The notes under the pieces were generated by a model, which was not told the origin of the DNA, ran no database searches, and saw nothing but the letters and a program-made list of their open reading frames with translations. Source: Taeniopygia guttata (lineage: Eukaryota > Chordata > Aves > Passeriformes > Estrildidae). Taken from it: a stretch of DNA of 64,000 bases. Below, one piece after another: positions 12,630-24,341 of this stretch (positions are counted from its first letter, which is position 1; each line of letters starts with the position of its first letter). A program made the position numbers and the translations under genes. The stretch lies in NCBI RefSeq assembly GCF_048771995.1, contig NC_133027.1:62433501-62497500 (forward strand), written 5' to 3'.

Positions 12630-15600
12630 GTGAGTATCTTAATTATTTCAGCTCTGTCAACATAGTGACTTTGAAAAGCCCTGATTTCCAAACCATAGGA
12701 TTCGGTTACTCACCCAGTGTCTTTGTTTTCTTGCCTAGTCAAAGACACTAAATGCTGGAAACATGGAGAGTCTGATTGAGTGCCAGACAGAGGTAAGCAG
12801 CCCTTACATTTTCCTGGATCCTTCTTGGGTACTGGTGTGAGATACCTTGGCAAAGTAGGGGTGACTCCTGCAGTAGCTGCCGGCTGCCTACCTCAGGAGC
12901 AGGCAGAGCTCTTCAAAGGCAGCTCTGTGCTGCACCGAGCAGAGGGAGCGGGGCACTGCTGTGGGCAGTCCGTGCATTCCCCTGGCTCACCAGGAGCTTT
13001 GCTCAGGGATCTTGAAGGCTTCAAAGCCACCAAGTCTCCCCAGAGGAGTTTGGGAGGAAATTTCCAGTGCTGGGGAGGACACAAAAAAGGAGAATGTTTC
13101 CAGCTATGGCCTCTCTAGATCAAAAGTGCAGCTTGAAAGAGTGCAGGGTTGGGACTTGCTGGCACGACTGGGATGTCAGGCTGCAGAGTTTACCACAGAC
13201 CCCTTTACCAGGGTCAGTTCCGGGCCAAGGCACCTCTTTAGCAGGTGTTGGGCTTGTCTGGTTATTCCCCATAGTCTCCCCAGATTTCTGAAGAGCTGCA
13301 GCAACATGCTGGTGGCTCTTGCTACTGTGGCAGCTCTGTAACCCTAACATGCTTTTTGCAGACTGATGCCAAGAAATGTCCCCTGTCAATCCCAGCAGAA
13401 ACTGAAGACAGACTTTGCCTCTCAAACGGTGAGTTTCAAAAACAAACAGAGGAACTGCCTTCTTATATAACTCTTGCAAGCAGGCACTTGTGCAAAACCA
13501 CACGAAACTGCCTGCTCCCCCTCCCAGACAGCAAGCCACAGTTCTCATCCAGGAGAGGGCTTAAGCCCTGGAGTGCCACTTATTTGCAAGGTACTTCTTT
13601 CCTATATGCTCAGTTGCAGAGGTGACAGTTCTGAGTGCCAGAGGACTTGTATTCCCATTCCCTGGTCCTCAGAGCCAGGTTTCATTGTGCTCCCTGGTAG
13701 CAATGGGAAGTAAATGTGTTTCTTTCTCACTCAAGCATTGCCTTTGAGGTGTGGCACTGCAAGTGAGCACTGAGTACTGTACCAGATGTTGCACACCAGA
13801 GCAAATAAACCCTCTTGGCAGCAGCACCAGCACTTGTTTTTTCTCACCATGCAAAACCTCAGTAGCTGTAAACAACCCAGAGCAGATCATTAATAGGGCA
13901 GGCTCAGATATGGAGCAGATGATAATATCAGACCAGTTTTCAGGAGTATCAGAAGCTAATATTCTATATTACACTATAATGTTAAGTTACTTTCTCGAAT
14001 TTTTTTAACCCCTACCTACCAAGAGCTTATGCTAAGTCACAAAGAGAGACCCTGATAATTTCTCATCTGGGTAAGACAACTTCATTTTGGAGTAGAAGGC
14101 ATGACATTTATTGCAAATTTGCAGAAGGCAAATCCTTTAGAAATCTTCCTTGCAAAAGGTTCCTTCTCTCACTGTTTGTGAAAGCAGAAAAAAAGGTGCA
14201 CCCCTCCCCAACACAACAATTGCCTCCTGGCACTCCTCTTTATGAAGCAGATGCAAAACCCATGCCAAGAGATTTCTAACCATGAAGCCAGTGAGCGCTT
14301 ATTCTGATGTTCCCATGAGCAGGTGTCATGTTCCACTGGCTGGGGGGCAAACACTAGCTCTAGGAGCGTTGTCATTAGAGCTGGCTCCAGAGCTGGCAGA
14401 GCTGGAGCTGTATATTTTCATTTCAGGCTGTGAAAGAGGCCAAAAAGTAGGAGCCCCTTCTACTCTTGCTGTAAGGCTGAGGCACAACCAGACCACATAG
14501 TGAAAATTGTTGCCATTGCCAGCTGCCCAAGTGGTGTATCTGCCTCAGAGTTATCAGAGAAACTACTGCAATATCAAATATCTCTATAAATGTTGTCATT
14601 TCTATGCCTTGTATGTTCCCACTGTCTAAGAAGAAACGGTGATTAGAGTGCAAAAAACACCCAACCCAAAACAGGAAAGGTGGTGGCCTTAGGGGTATGG
14701 CCACAGTTTCACAGTTTAGGCAGTTGTTTCCCTAGCAACCACTTAGTTGTCTCTCAGTTTCTTCCAGTTTGGTTTGTTTCAACACACATCTCTGCACTGC
14801 ACACAGAGGAAAGACCACATAGTGCTTTGTTGTTTTTTTGATTTAAAATTGATCCCTTTTACTTGCAGCAGATGGAACAAAGAAAAGAAAGAAGGTCATA
14901 TCCCAGTCATTTACTCTGAGAAAGAGCCTTACCAAAAGAAATTCCTCAGGACAGCTAGACTTGGGTGCCAAAATCACTCTGTTTGGCCATCCTCTGGCAC
15001 TTATCTGTGGGGAAGATGACACGTTGCCCCAGCCAGTCCAGGTAAGGAGGTACCATATAGTGGAACTGTTTAAAAAGGCCTGGAGTGTCAGGACAAAGGG
15101 GGAAATGCCTTCACACTGACAGAGAGCAGGGTTAGATTGGAATTGGGAAGAAATTCTTGGCTGTGAGGGTAATGAGGTCACCCAGATAAGCTGTGGCTAC
15201 CCCATCCCTAGAAGCCTTCCAGGCCAGGCTGGATGGGACTTGGAGCAACTGGCTCTAGTGAAAGGTGTCCCTGGCTATGGCAGGGGGTTGGAATGAGATG
15301 ATCTTTAGGGCCCCTTTCAGCCCAAACCATTCTATGATTCTGTAATACCTCTGACTTAAGTGTGAAGCAGGATACCCAATACCTTTGCTGCATCATCCAG
15401 GAGATGATTCTGGTGTTTCCCAACACACATGCCCCTGATAAATTCAGGGCCCATCCCAGATGTAGAAAGAGTAAGGTGTGAGGGTTTTGTCCAGCCTACC
15501 CAACTTTCACTGGAAGTAACTTGGAGTGTAGAGAACCCAGGACTAGGAATGAAAGATCTGCTTCTTAATATAATCATCTGTGATTTTAAATAAGTAATTT

Positions 15601-18600
15601 AAATAAATCTTTCAGCAGCATAAACTTCCAAGGATTTCTGTATTTCCATGAAAAACAAGTGTTCAGCTATGGACTGTCACAAAAAAATACCTAAACAATA
15701 ACTCCTGAATAAAAATGGTCTTGTAACAGTTCTTCCACTGAATTGGCTTTCCCAATAGACATGCATTTGTCTCTACCAAGTAATATTTGCCTGGCTTGTG
15801 AGAGAGGGGATGTGAATTAAGATTTAAGCCATCCCTTGCTTTCTTCTAGAAGTAAGTAAGGATGACTCCACTGAAGTTAGTGGAATTCATCAGTTGAAAG
15901 AGAAAGTGGATTAAGGGAAAATCAAAACTACTTTCCATGTAATGTACTTTGAGCAAGAACTAGATACTGAACTAATCAGAGTATAGTCTACCTCCAGACA
16001 ATTTTTCTCCTATTTCTAAAGAAATGTTCACCTGCTAGCTTCCTTCATCCAAGTAACCATTCTTCCTTTCCTGTCTTATTTTTTTTTTCCCTGCAGGATC
16101 TCTTAGCCATATTGTATATGAAAGGACCTTCTACTGAAGGGATATTCAGAAAAACTGCCAATGAGAAAGCACGAAAGGAGTTGAAGGAGGACCTAAACAA
16201 AGGCGGGAATGTTGATCTGAAAAGCAAATCTGTGCACCTGCTGGCAGTGGTTTTGAAGGTGAGTAATTCTGAGCTACACTGATGGGAGGACATTGCTAAT
16301 ATGCACAGGCCCAATCCAGTGCTCCGAGCTGATCTAGGTGGGACTCGGCTAAAGCCAGAACTAAGTCAGACTGAATTCTTCAAGCTTAAGAAAGTTTGGC
16401 CTTTTCCACCTGATTGTCAGTCCTACTTGTTAGGCTGCTGATTTCCTGAGGAAACTCACCTTGTCCTCTTGCTCAGCATCCTCCCGGGGAGCAATAGTGA
16501 GATTTTTGATTGAAGGAATAGCAATTGATAGTTGGATCCTGTTACTACACAAGTGCAAGTGCACTTGTGCATTGCACTTGTGCAGTGCTGATGGTCAGGT
16601 AGTTCATGTCAACCTGGCTCTTAGAGAGTCCAAGTGACAGTAATATTCTCTCTGTGCTCAGGGATAGTGTCAAAACTTCATCTAAATCTCTTGGCCTTGC
16701 AGGACTTTCTCCGAAATATTCCCTCAAAACTCCTATCAGCTGACCTCTATGAGAAATGGATGCAAGCTCTAGAAAAGCCAAGCAAGCAAGAAAAAATTGA
16801 AGAATTGAAAGAGTAAGTTTTTCAACCAGGAAATTTTGCAACCAGTGCCATATAATGGAGCGGCTGGTAGAGGATAACAGTGTCTTTCGAAATCAAGAGT
16901 CTCATTTAAAAGCCTGCCATTTGTATCAGCTTGCTATTGCTCCATGGAGTTTGGTTTAGAGGGCTCCAGCAGCAGCACTTCCTGAAGTTACTTCAGATTT
17001 CTTTATGAAACTATGAATGCAGGAACAGGACAGAGGCTGCAGTGCCTCAGCTAACACGGTCACGGTGCTGTGGGACAGGCACTGACACGGAGCCTTTACA
17101 TCTGCTGGGGGTGAGGTTGGGAACATGGAGACCACCACTGTGTTCTGCTCTTCAGGAACAGGAGGTGTGGGGGTTGACTGGGAGTGCTTTGAAAGCCCCA
17201 CAGCACAAGCACAGGCATTGGGAAGCCTCCAGTGACATCTCTTGGCATCATTCTTTCTATTCCTGGACATGTGTTTCCTTTCCACCAAGATCTTGTAATT
17301 CAAGGTCTCATAATTAACCACACACTCAGCTGCAGATGGGGATTTCTGAGAGATACAGAGAGCCCATACATGCCCCTTTCTGGAGGAAGTGGTGCCACTC
17401 TAAGTTTAATTGAGACTTGCTCAAATCAAGAAGCAGAGGCCGCTGCACCATCAACTAACGTGACATTTTGTTTGTGTTCACGCAGGGTGGCTGACAAGCT
17501 GCCAAGACCAAACCTCGTTTTGCTCAAGCTCTTGCTCTCTCTGCTCCACCACATCAGCCAAAATGCCGAGACCAACAGAATGGACTCCAGCAACCTGGCC
17601 ATCTGCATTGGCCCAAATATGCTGAGCCCAGGGACGGACAGCGCGCTCCCGCTGGAAGTGGAGAAGGAGATGAATGACAAGGTGCCTAAACTCCCTGAGC
17701 AGCCACTCCCTCTGGGGCAATTTAGAGCCATGCATAGGGATCCATCCCACTGCCACTGCAGCAGCTGAACAGAACAGCAAAAGCAGAAGCTGCCCTGCAG
17801 CCCCTTAAGTCACAGCTCCTGCAGACTTTGCATGTGAAGGGCAAGGGGCACCCGTGGCCATTGTCACCCCTGGGTCCTCGGGCAGCGAGGCCAAAGCTGT
17901 GGCTGCTGGTGTTTTGTCTGTATTGGGGCAGATCCATCTGTCTGCAGCATCAGGCCTTATCCCCCATGGTGGACTCACCCTTGGACTTTAAGCCAGGATT
18001 TTGGCAGAAGCCCCCTGCTCTGTGTTGTCCTTCCTACAAAGATAGCAGCAGGGTGAGGAAAAAATCTCCAATATGTCTTGACTGAAATGGGCTGTTTTCT
18101 GTGTGCAGGTGACAGTGCTGGTGGAGTTCCTCATAAACAACTGCTTGGAAATATTTGAGGGGGACATTGCCTTCCCTGCCTGTGCCTTGGCTGAGGAGTC
18201 ACCAGAGCACACAGACAGCTCCACAGGTATGAGAATGGACTGGGGATGTCACCAGCTGGGGCTGCTGGGCCAAATTATTGAATTTGATAGGTGAATATAT
18301 CTGTGGAAACACAGAGGATTCAAGACTGTTGAAGCCCTCTTCTGAATTCTCTCTGTGTAGTTCTCTTTCATCTTCAGCTACTCAGTGAAAACTAATGTCT
18401 GCTTTCTCCCCACAGAACAACTCTGTGCAGCTCATCAGAATGACTCTGCCTATGACAGCCCAGATCCTGAAGCAGAAGGCAGCCCCTGTCCCTCTGAAAT
18501 GAAGGAGGCTAAACGGAGGAGTGCTACTGTGTGCAGAAAGTGTCCAACAAATATCTCTGCCCCTTCCCTGACTAATTTCAGAAAGGACATCAGTACAATG

Positions 18601-19593
18601 GACAGGAGGTACTCAGAGTCAGACCTGTCCTTCCAGAACTGCCTTGATGACACAATAAGGAAACAAAGGCTAAACAAAAGTGAGGACAATTTTCCAATTC
18701 AGCAGAAACTTCTATGGATGGAGGCACTGGAGGAACGTCTTGCAGGCTTACCTTCACAATTATCAACTGACTCTCTACCCAAAACATCCTCCAGTTGCTC
18801 CCTGGAGAGCTCTGATGGCTCAGTTTTCACAAGCTCCCCAGTAGTTTCACCCTCTAGTCCCAAAAAAACCTTTCTAAATAGGCCTCAGTCCTTTTCCACC
18901 AAAGCCACCAAAGACTGCAGTACACCTAGCAGAGAGATCAAAAAACATTCCATGTCATTCTCTTTTGCAAACCGCAGGAAAACACTAATAAAAACCCAGA
19001 GTTGGGGGCCTGGAAAACCCATGTTTTTTCAGAGGGACAGTTTCACAAAGAAAGAAGATCAGTTCTCCAGTAGAATTATCCAGGAGGGCAGCTGTAATGA
19101 TGACAAACTATTGCCTGTGGAACGTCAGCAAAGGCTCCGTCTCAGGTCAGTCGATGAAGTCTTCAGAGAGGTAGACCAGAAAAACCCTAGAAGACCTCCC
19201 TCTTATGAAGAGGCTGTTAAAAACTGCCTGGCCAGTAAAGTTCCCTCCCAAAATCTCACGGTTCAGACTCTGAGATTAGCAGCGTCAAACCAGGATGTTT
19301 TTCTTCCTGATCCATGCAGCCACAGTGCACAGGACACAGCATATATGGATCTGAGGGATCTACGCAGTGCCAGAGTTTCTGCAACAAAGGATTCTGACAT
19401 GGAAAGTGAAACCTTCAGCATCACTGTGGGAGCAAACTCCCGTGTGAATTTACCTGTGACCCCAGGAGTCTACCGGATGAGAGCCATGTCTGAGTCCTAT
19501 CAAAAGAACAAACTTGAATATGTGGCTCACAGGTGCAGCCAACCTGTTTTTGAGGTAGAGCAGATCCAGTATGCTAAGGAGTCCTATGTTTAA
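12603..19593 (+). CDS. TAGAP: TAGAP, T-cell activation Rho GTPase-activating protein (spliced, 9 coding exons)
   Basis: Coding exons are 12603-12629, 12739-12792, 13362-13428, 14869-15041, 16097-16258, 16703-16812, 17486-17681, 18109-18226 and 18416-19593. All junctions are AG/GT and phases are consistent, giving 694 residues (human about 731). The start MKVLSSCNT aligns with human MKLRSSHNA. The RhoGAP domain spans roughly residues 90-290. It has GIFR with the arginine finger at about R125, LPRPN at 203-207 with K212, and NLAICIGPNML at 234-244. The C-terminal half looks disordered but keeps MDRRYSES (364), SREIKKHSMSF (474), a PPSY WW-binding motif (563-566) and the terminal QYAKESYV. The family stimulates GTP hydrolysis by Rho GTPases in the cytoplasm. 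In mammals TAGAP is induced on T-cell activation and linked to thymocyte adhesion and innate Dectin signalling. No frame damage is seen, so the gene looks intact. Identity is very likely; fine splicing is inferred. Confidence 0.95.
12739..12792 (+). CDS. TAGAP: TAGAP coding exon 2
   Basis: This 54-base, phase 0/0 exon encodes SKTLNAGNMESLIECQTE, matching human SKTLNANNMETLIECQSE. It is flanked by TTGCCTAG and GTAAGC. An internal ATG at 12763 could serve as an alternative start. Confidence 0.93.
13362..13428 (+). CDS. TAGAP: TAGAP coding exon 3
   Basis: This 67-base exon follows TTTTTGCAG and ends at the donor ACG|GTGAGT. It encodes TDAKKCPLSIPAETEDRLCLSN plus the first base of the next codon. 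It aligns loosely with the human stretch GDIKEHPLLASCESEDSI. The region is poorly conserved, so the boundaries rest mainly on phase and splice sites. Confidence 0.85.
14869..15041 (+). CDS. TAGAP: TAGAP coding exon 4
   Basis: This encodes residues 50-107, including KKRKKV, GHPLALICGEDDTLPQPVQ and the start of the RhoGAP fold. The same motifs occur in human TAGAP (KKRKKV and IICGDSDTLPRPIQ). The acceptor is a NAGNAG tandem (TTGCAGCAG), so a three-base-shorter form starting at 14872 is possible. Confidence 0.93.
15086..15344 (+). mobile_element. CR1 LINE 3' fragment (TAGAP intron)
   Basis: The sequence follows the CR1 3' end closely, with GAAGAAATTCTTGGCTGTGA, then GGCCAGGCTGGATGGG, and ends at ATTCTATGATTCTG. 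It begins about 45 bases after the exon 4 donor. It is 5'-truncated, as usual for CR1. Confidence 0.85.
16097..16258 (+). CDS. TAGAP: TAGAP coding exon 5 (arginine-finger exon)
   Basis: This 162-base, phase 0/0 exon encodes 54 residues with KGPSTEGIFRKTANEKARKE, near-identical to human. The arginine of GIFR is the catalytic finger of the RhoGAP family. It is flanked by TTTCCCTGCAG and AAG|GTGAGT. Confidence 0.97.
16548..16582. repeat. Hairpin plus direct repeat in TAGAP intron
   Basis: CACAAGTGCA, a two-base loop, its complement TGCACTTGTG, then CAT and a second TGCACTTGTG. The left arm can pair with either right copy. It lies 120 bases before coding exon 6. Confidence 0.85.
16703..16812 (+). 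CDS. TAGAP: TAGAP coding exon 6
   Basis: This 110-base exon encodes DFLRNIPSKLLSADLYEKWM and the following helix. It matches human DFLRSIPRKLLSSDLFEEWM. It ends with two bases of a split Glu codon at AAAGA|GTAAGT. Confidence 0.96.
17486..17681 (+). CDS. TAGAP: TAGAP coding exon 7 (RhoGAP core)
   Basis: This 196-base exon encodes VADKLPRPN, a leucine-rich helix and RMDSSNLAICIGPNML, the conserved GAP core. The downstream boundary (K|V) agrees with the human protein, but the donor AAG|GTGCCT is weak. The frame stays open for 28 codons into the intron before a stop at 17766. Confidence 0.94.
18109..18226 (+). CDS. TAGAP: TAGAP coding exon 8
   Basis: This 118-base exon encodes VTVLVEFLINNCLEIF, the final RhoGAP helix, then an acidic linker ending EHTDSST. 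Human has VKTLVEFLIDNCFEIF and EHTDSS at the same places. The splice sites are GTGTGCAG and ACAG|GTATGA. Confidence 0.95.
18416..19593 (+). CDS. TAGAP: TAGAP terminal coding exon
   Basis: This single 1178-base exon encodes residues 303-694 and the TAA stop. It is Ser/Pro/Lys-rich and looks disordered. Islands shared with human include QNDSAYDS, RRYSES, VASPSSPKR-like SPSSPKKTF, REIKKHSMSF, the PPSYEEA PPxY motif, and RCSQPVFEVEQIQYAKESYV (the human tail ends I instead of V). It is bounded by CTCCCCACAG. Confidence 0.97.
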
Positions 19594-20545
19594 AAAGCCT
19601 GTCCTTCCTCTTTGCACTGTACAAAGTAAATATTGTAAAAATAGACATCTTGTTAATCATTTGTCGGATTTTAATTTCAAGAGACAAAGAACAATCTAGT
19701 GCTGCATGAACTTTTTTTCCCTGAAGTGTCAGTAATCTTGACATGTCACATCCTTTCACCACAAGAGTTGTTGCTGGTGAAGACCTGTGTATCATTGTGT
19801 AAAAATGTAAGTGTGCTGTACATAACCTGTTGTATGGGAAGAGTAGTTAGCAGATGATAAACAGTGTTGTATTTGTTTTCCTCAAATGACAATTACAAGG
19901 TTGGCAGGTCCAAAACCTGTCTCACTTTTTGTTTTCTGTATGGTCACAGACTCTGTACCATTTTTTGTGTGTGTATGCGTGCCAGGCTGATGCAGTGCTT
20001 TGCTGATTTTCTGCATTAAATGTGGGCTGGCAGTTACCTTAATGGGGGAAGAGCTATTCTGTCATATAAGCCATTTCAGCACTCTTCCATAAACCCCCTG
20101 TACCTGCTGCCATTCCATCTTCCTGCTTGCTGGTGATAAGAATAATCTGACCACTAAGCAGCATAGTGTTGTACACTGAGCCTGGGGTTAGAGCCCCGTG
20201 TGGTCATTATGGGAATGTATGAAGTAACCCTCATGTGTCCTGAGGTGCTTTTAGACTAGCTAAACTGGACAGGCAAAGAAAGGAAAAGCAAGAAAGAAAA
20301 AAGGAAAAATTAACAAAAACTCCTATAAGGAAATATTCTGGATTCCAGATTTAAATAGTTATAGTTCATTAAAAAAAAAAAAAAAAGACAAAAAAGAAAA
20401 TCCTAGGTGGTGTCCTTATAAACTTGTAAAAATGACTGGAAGTGCAATGTGCTTTTATGGGTCAGCATAGCCTTAAACCAGAAGCAGGGAGACATTTTTC
20501 TCCTGTGTAACTTCACTACAATAAAACATTTTTCTGCATGAATGC
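19594..20545 (+). other. TAGAP: TAGAP 3' UTR
   Basis: This non-coding stretch runs from the stop to just past the first canonical AATAAA (20520-20525) that is followed by a GT-rich region. It contains a 16-base A run at 20371-20386 and AT-rich segments. No other gene signal is seen in it. Confidence 0.65.
20520..20525 (+). promoter_or_regulatory. TAGAP: Poly(A) signal, TAGAP
   Basis: Canonical AATAAA 927 bases after the stop codon, followed about 25 bases later by a GT-rich stretch (AAGTGTCCATTGTCTG). This is a plausible cleavage signal. Confidence 0.6.
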
Positions 20546-21069
20546 TTAAGTGTCCATTGTCTGATTTTAAAATATCCAGGCCCTACATGTACTGTACCTA
20601 CTTTTCTATAGGTGCTGCAGATCTGCTTGAATGAAGTAGCACAGCTGAGTAGCAGGAAGCAAAGTAAATGCTCAGCAGTATCACTGCTATTGTTGTAAAA
20701 GGCTGCAGGCTACAAATCCCTCTCTGTCAGGAAAACAATTTAAGCTAGCATGTAACAGCAGCTAAGCTGCAAAGAGGTGATGCTGCTCCAAAAGTGAAAC
20801 ACATTAAAAATAGCATGCCATCTTCTCAGGAATTATGTTTTTCAGGTGTAGGTGTTTCCAGGACACAGAGAAAAGGGAAGGTGTGTGCCTGACTTGACAG
20901 AAGAAAGGATGAAAAGAACCATATTGGTAGGCTGCAACTAGAGAAAAACATCACTTCTCTTGGCCACCCAAAAAGTGGCACTCTGCTTCCAAGCAAGCTG
21001 AATGAGAGGGCTCTGATGAAAAAGGTGTTTACCTTTTTCTAGAAACTGCATCTCCTGGGCCACAGAACC

Positions 21070-21400
21070 AGTGAGGCTTGAGATCCTCCAAGCAGGGTCA
21101 GATGAAACAGATTGCCCAGGATTGTGTCCAGACAGTTTTTTAGTATTTCCACAGATGGAGGCTCTGCAAAATCTCTGGACAATCTATTCCTGTGTTTGAC
21201 CAGACTCACATAGAAAAAGTGTCTCCTTGCATTCAGATGGAAATTGATTGTTTTTTGATTTGTGCCCACTGCCTCTTGTTCTGTGTTAAGTGGAACTATA
21301 TTTTTCTTGTGTAAAAAATACATGTAGGAATGTGACCCCTGTTGACGGAGTAAACAAGTTACCCTTTGTCCCCTTAAAAAGGAAAAAAGCCCAGAAGTTT
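21070..21400 (-). mobile_element. CR1 LINE 3'-region fragment
   Basis: On the minus strand it carries the CR1 pattern around CTGGACACAATCCTGGGCAA and the preceding block (CAGGAATAGATTGTCCAGAG type). It is diverged, the terminal ATTCTATGATTCTG octamers are degraded, and the edges are approximate. Confidence 0.65.
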
Positions 21401-24319
21401 CTCTCCTCAATTTGGTTAAAATACACCTCATAGGACCTTGGGGACTTCACCTCAAACTTAAGGATACCTAATTGGAGAGGAGCCAAAAAGTCCCGCCTAA
21501 GCAATTCACAAGAAAAAAGAGAACAAAAGAAGAAAATCACTTTTGTGAAGTGTTTTAGCAGGAGCAAGAACCTCATGCCCTGACTTGGCTTTTCTCTGTA
21601 AAGAGCTTTTTTATTTTTGCTTTTTTTTTTTAACTTTTTGTTTCCAACACTGTCACAGGAGCCATCCTGCTTATTTTATGCCACCTGAGGTAGCTGAGCT
21701 ATCAGGGGTATAATGCTTATCTCTGAGAGCTTATAAGACCAGGCTCAAAGAGAAGAAGCATTAAACACAGGCATCTTACCCACATGGCACAAGTATGAAG
21801 AGATTGTCCATGTCCAGTGGAAGGGCTCAGAAGCCACAAAACAGAAAACACAAACCTTGAAATGTAATCAAAACCCAATACAGCTCCTTCTTTGTTAAGT
21901 GACTCATTCTTTTTTGACTGTGAGAAGACTAAGTCTCCCAGGAAGATTCCTGCTCTGAAACCACACCAGAAAACCCAGAGTGAATAAGCACAGTCACTTC
22001 ACCAGAGATAAGTCTAAGGTGTCTAGGAAGTCTAAGGAAGTCTAGGTCTAAGGTGTCCTAAGGCATATATGACAATCCCACTCAGAAAGCTTACCTCAGC
22101 TTAAATATTCAGTACAGATGAGTCTAAATCTTCCAGCTCCTGGATAAGAAAGACCATTTGGAAAAGATCACCTTCAACTGGTGAAGGAAAAAGAAGAGAG
22201 AGAAGCTCTACAAATTGTTTACATAAAAGGGCTAAGGTGAAGGAGTTGTACAGAAGAGTGGCCTAGTCCCCCTTATCCTGCTCTTGCATTTCTTGGAAAC
22301 ACCATGATTAAAAAAAATCTGAATGTAAACAGACCCTAAAAGATATTTATCTCCTCACTGGCAGATAACTTTTGACTTCCTTCATCCCTTCAGACTTGGC
22401 TGTTTAGTCAGCATTATTTTCATGTCATGTCTCTCCATAAAAGTGATTTTTCTTCTGTACAGGCAGATAAGAGACTTCAAAAGACTAGAATGACACAGGA
22501 AGTAGAGGCCTTTGCTTTAGCACTTGCTTATTTGCCTTTGGCTCAGAAAACCATTTCATCACGCTACCAGTCCACCCTCCCTCATCCTAGGATCTAGACT
22601 AACTACCCTGGATTCCAAGAGTAAGGTCTTCTAACTCATATATCCAACAAGTCGATTATCTGTTTTACAAGTGCTGTACCAAAGCTGCCTTTGACTCCTC
22701 AGCCAGAAAGATCAAACACTCGTTTACAACTGGGTCAACTGGAGATGGATTTTGGTAGAAGAGTTGAATGATGACAGTCAGCCTCCCACTCTTCACAAAT
22801 TTCTCCATCATCAGTATTGCACCACTTGCTTCACACACAGTTTTCTAATTAAATTTCATTAAGACATTCCAAACATGAATTTGGAGGTAGGACTGGAAGA
22901 GGGAAAAAACTAATATTAAAGAAGAAAATCCAAGCCATTGCCTCATAAAGCAATGCTGGGATTAAGGCTGGTGATGCAGCTTGAATTCAGTCCCTTATGT
23001 TTGCATCCTGCTGTTGTCTTCAAACACATGGTACACGCTGTTCTTCCCCACAGGATGCACCTGCACTGGTAAGGAATAAAGGTTGTGCAGCAAAGGAGAA
23101 AATTTTAATTTTTACGTTCTCCAGTACAGTTTGCCTAGCAGGCATCCATGTTTTGGACATACAGCTATGTCTCATTTGCTAGGATTTGAAAGAACAAGTA
23201 GAAGAACAAAGGAGTTCCTCATAGAGTACCTCCTTCCATGTTGTGCACCAGAAAGTTGCAAACCTGCTCCCTGCCACTTGAATTAGGATGGCAGAGAGAA
23301 AAGGGGTGATGGTATCAATTCTATGTCCAAACATTAGTGAAGATTGAGAGAAACATCATGCCTGCAGGTTGTTATACATTCAGACTGCAAGCATTCAAAC
23401 ACTCAGGTGCAGACCACAGATGTAGACACATAGATTTATTTATCTGTATGCAAGGCTTATATTTATGTATGTTTGTGCTTCATCTTCTGCACAGTCTGAA
23501 GAGAATGAGGCACAGGCTCTCTGTGTATCATTTCTGTGGGTTTCTGGGACTGAAAAGAGTGCAGGTAGAACACAGCTGTCTGAAATAAGGTGTCCCTTCG
23601 AGCCATTTGGATATCTTAGGACCATAGCAATGTTCTAAGACATCAAAAGTGGATACAATCCCAGATACTTTGGTTGTAAAATTCTTTCCCAAAGTCTTCT
23701 CTGTCTGTGATGTAAGCTTAGACTCCCACCTCACACATACATGATACATTTAGATACCTTGAATGTAGGTCTCTATAATCTAGGGCCGACATTTTTACTG
23801 CCACCAGAGAAGCAGTAATATTTGGGATTTTAGGCAACATCTAAGCCTTTGAGAAAAGCCTTCTTGAGCTTAGGCTCTCATGCTTACCCCCATCCCAGAG
23901 TTTGTAGAAAACTCTGACTCAGACCATTTCTCTTCTCCATTCCTACCTTTTATCTCTGCCTCATTTTCATTGCCTTGCCATTCCCAACCTTCATTTCTGA
24001 CCTCATCCAGTTATTTCTCATTTAATTGAATAAGCCCCAACCTCTGTCTTGCACTCAAAGTCCCCATTTAATTTCCTCTCCATCCCTTGACCCACTTCTC
24101 TCAGTCAGCCAGTTTCAGTTTATGCCTATCAATTCTTCCACATTTTCCCATCTTATCTGCACTGGTTGTTATTGCAATAAGCCTCACCAAAGCTCATCTA
24201 GCCCCAGTCTCACCCACATTCCCCGCCTTGTTATAGTCTCTGTAAATACAGAGCATCAGAATGAGAAAAGGAAAATCCCTTCAAGATTTTCCTACAAGGA
24301 AAATCCTATAGCTACAAGG

Positions 24320-24341
24320 AAAAAAAAAAAAAAAAAAAAAA
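24320..24341. repeat. Poly(A) run, 22 bases
   Basis: Uninterrupted A run following two nearby copies of CTACAAGGAAAA. It may be a decayed retroelement tail, but no body is recognised upstream. Confidence 0.8.

Noticed and set aside
17232-17768. 178-codon frame covering TAGAP exon 7 with intron on both sides
   Set aside because: Only 17486-17681 matches TAGAP; the rest is intron read-through.
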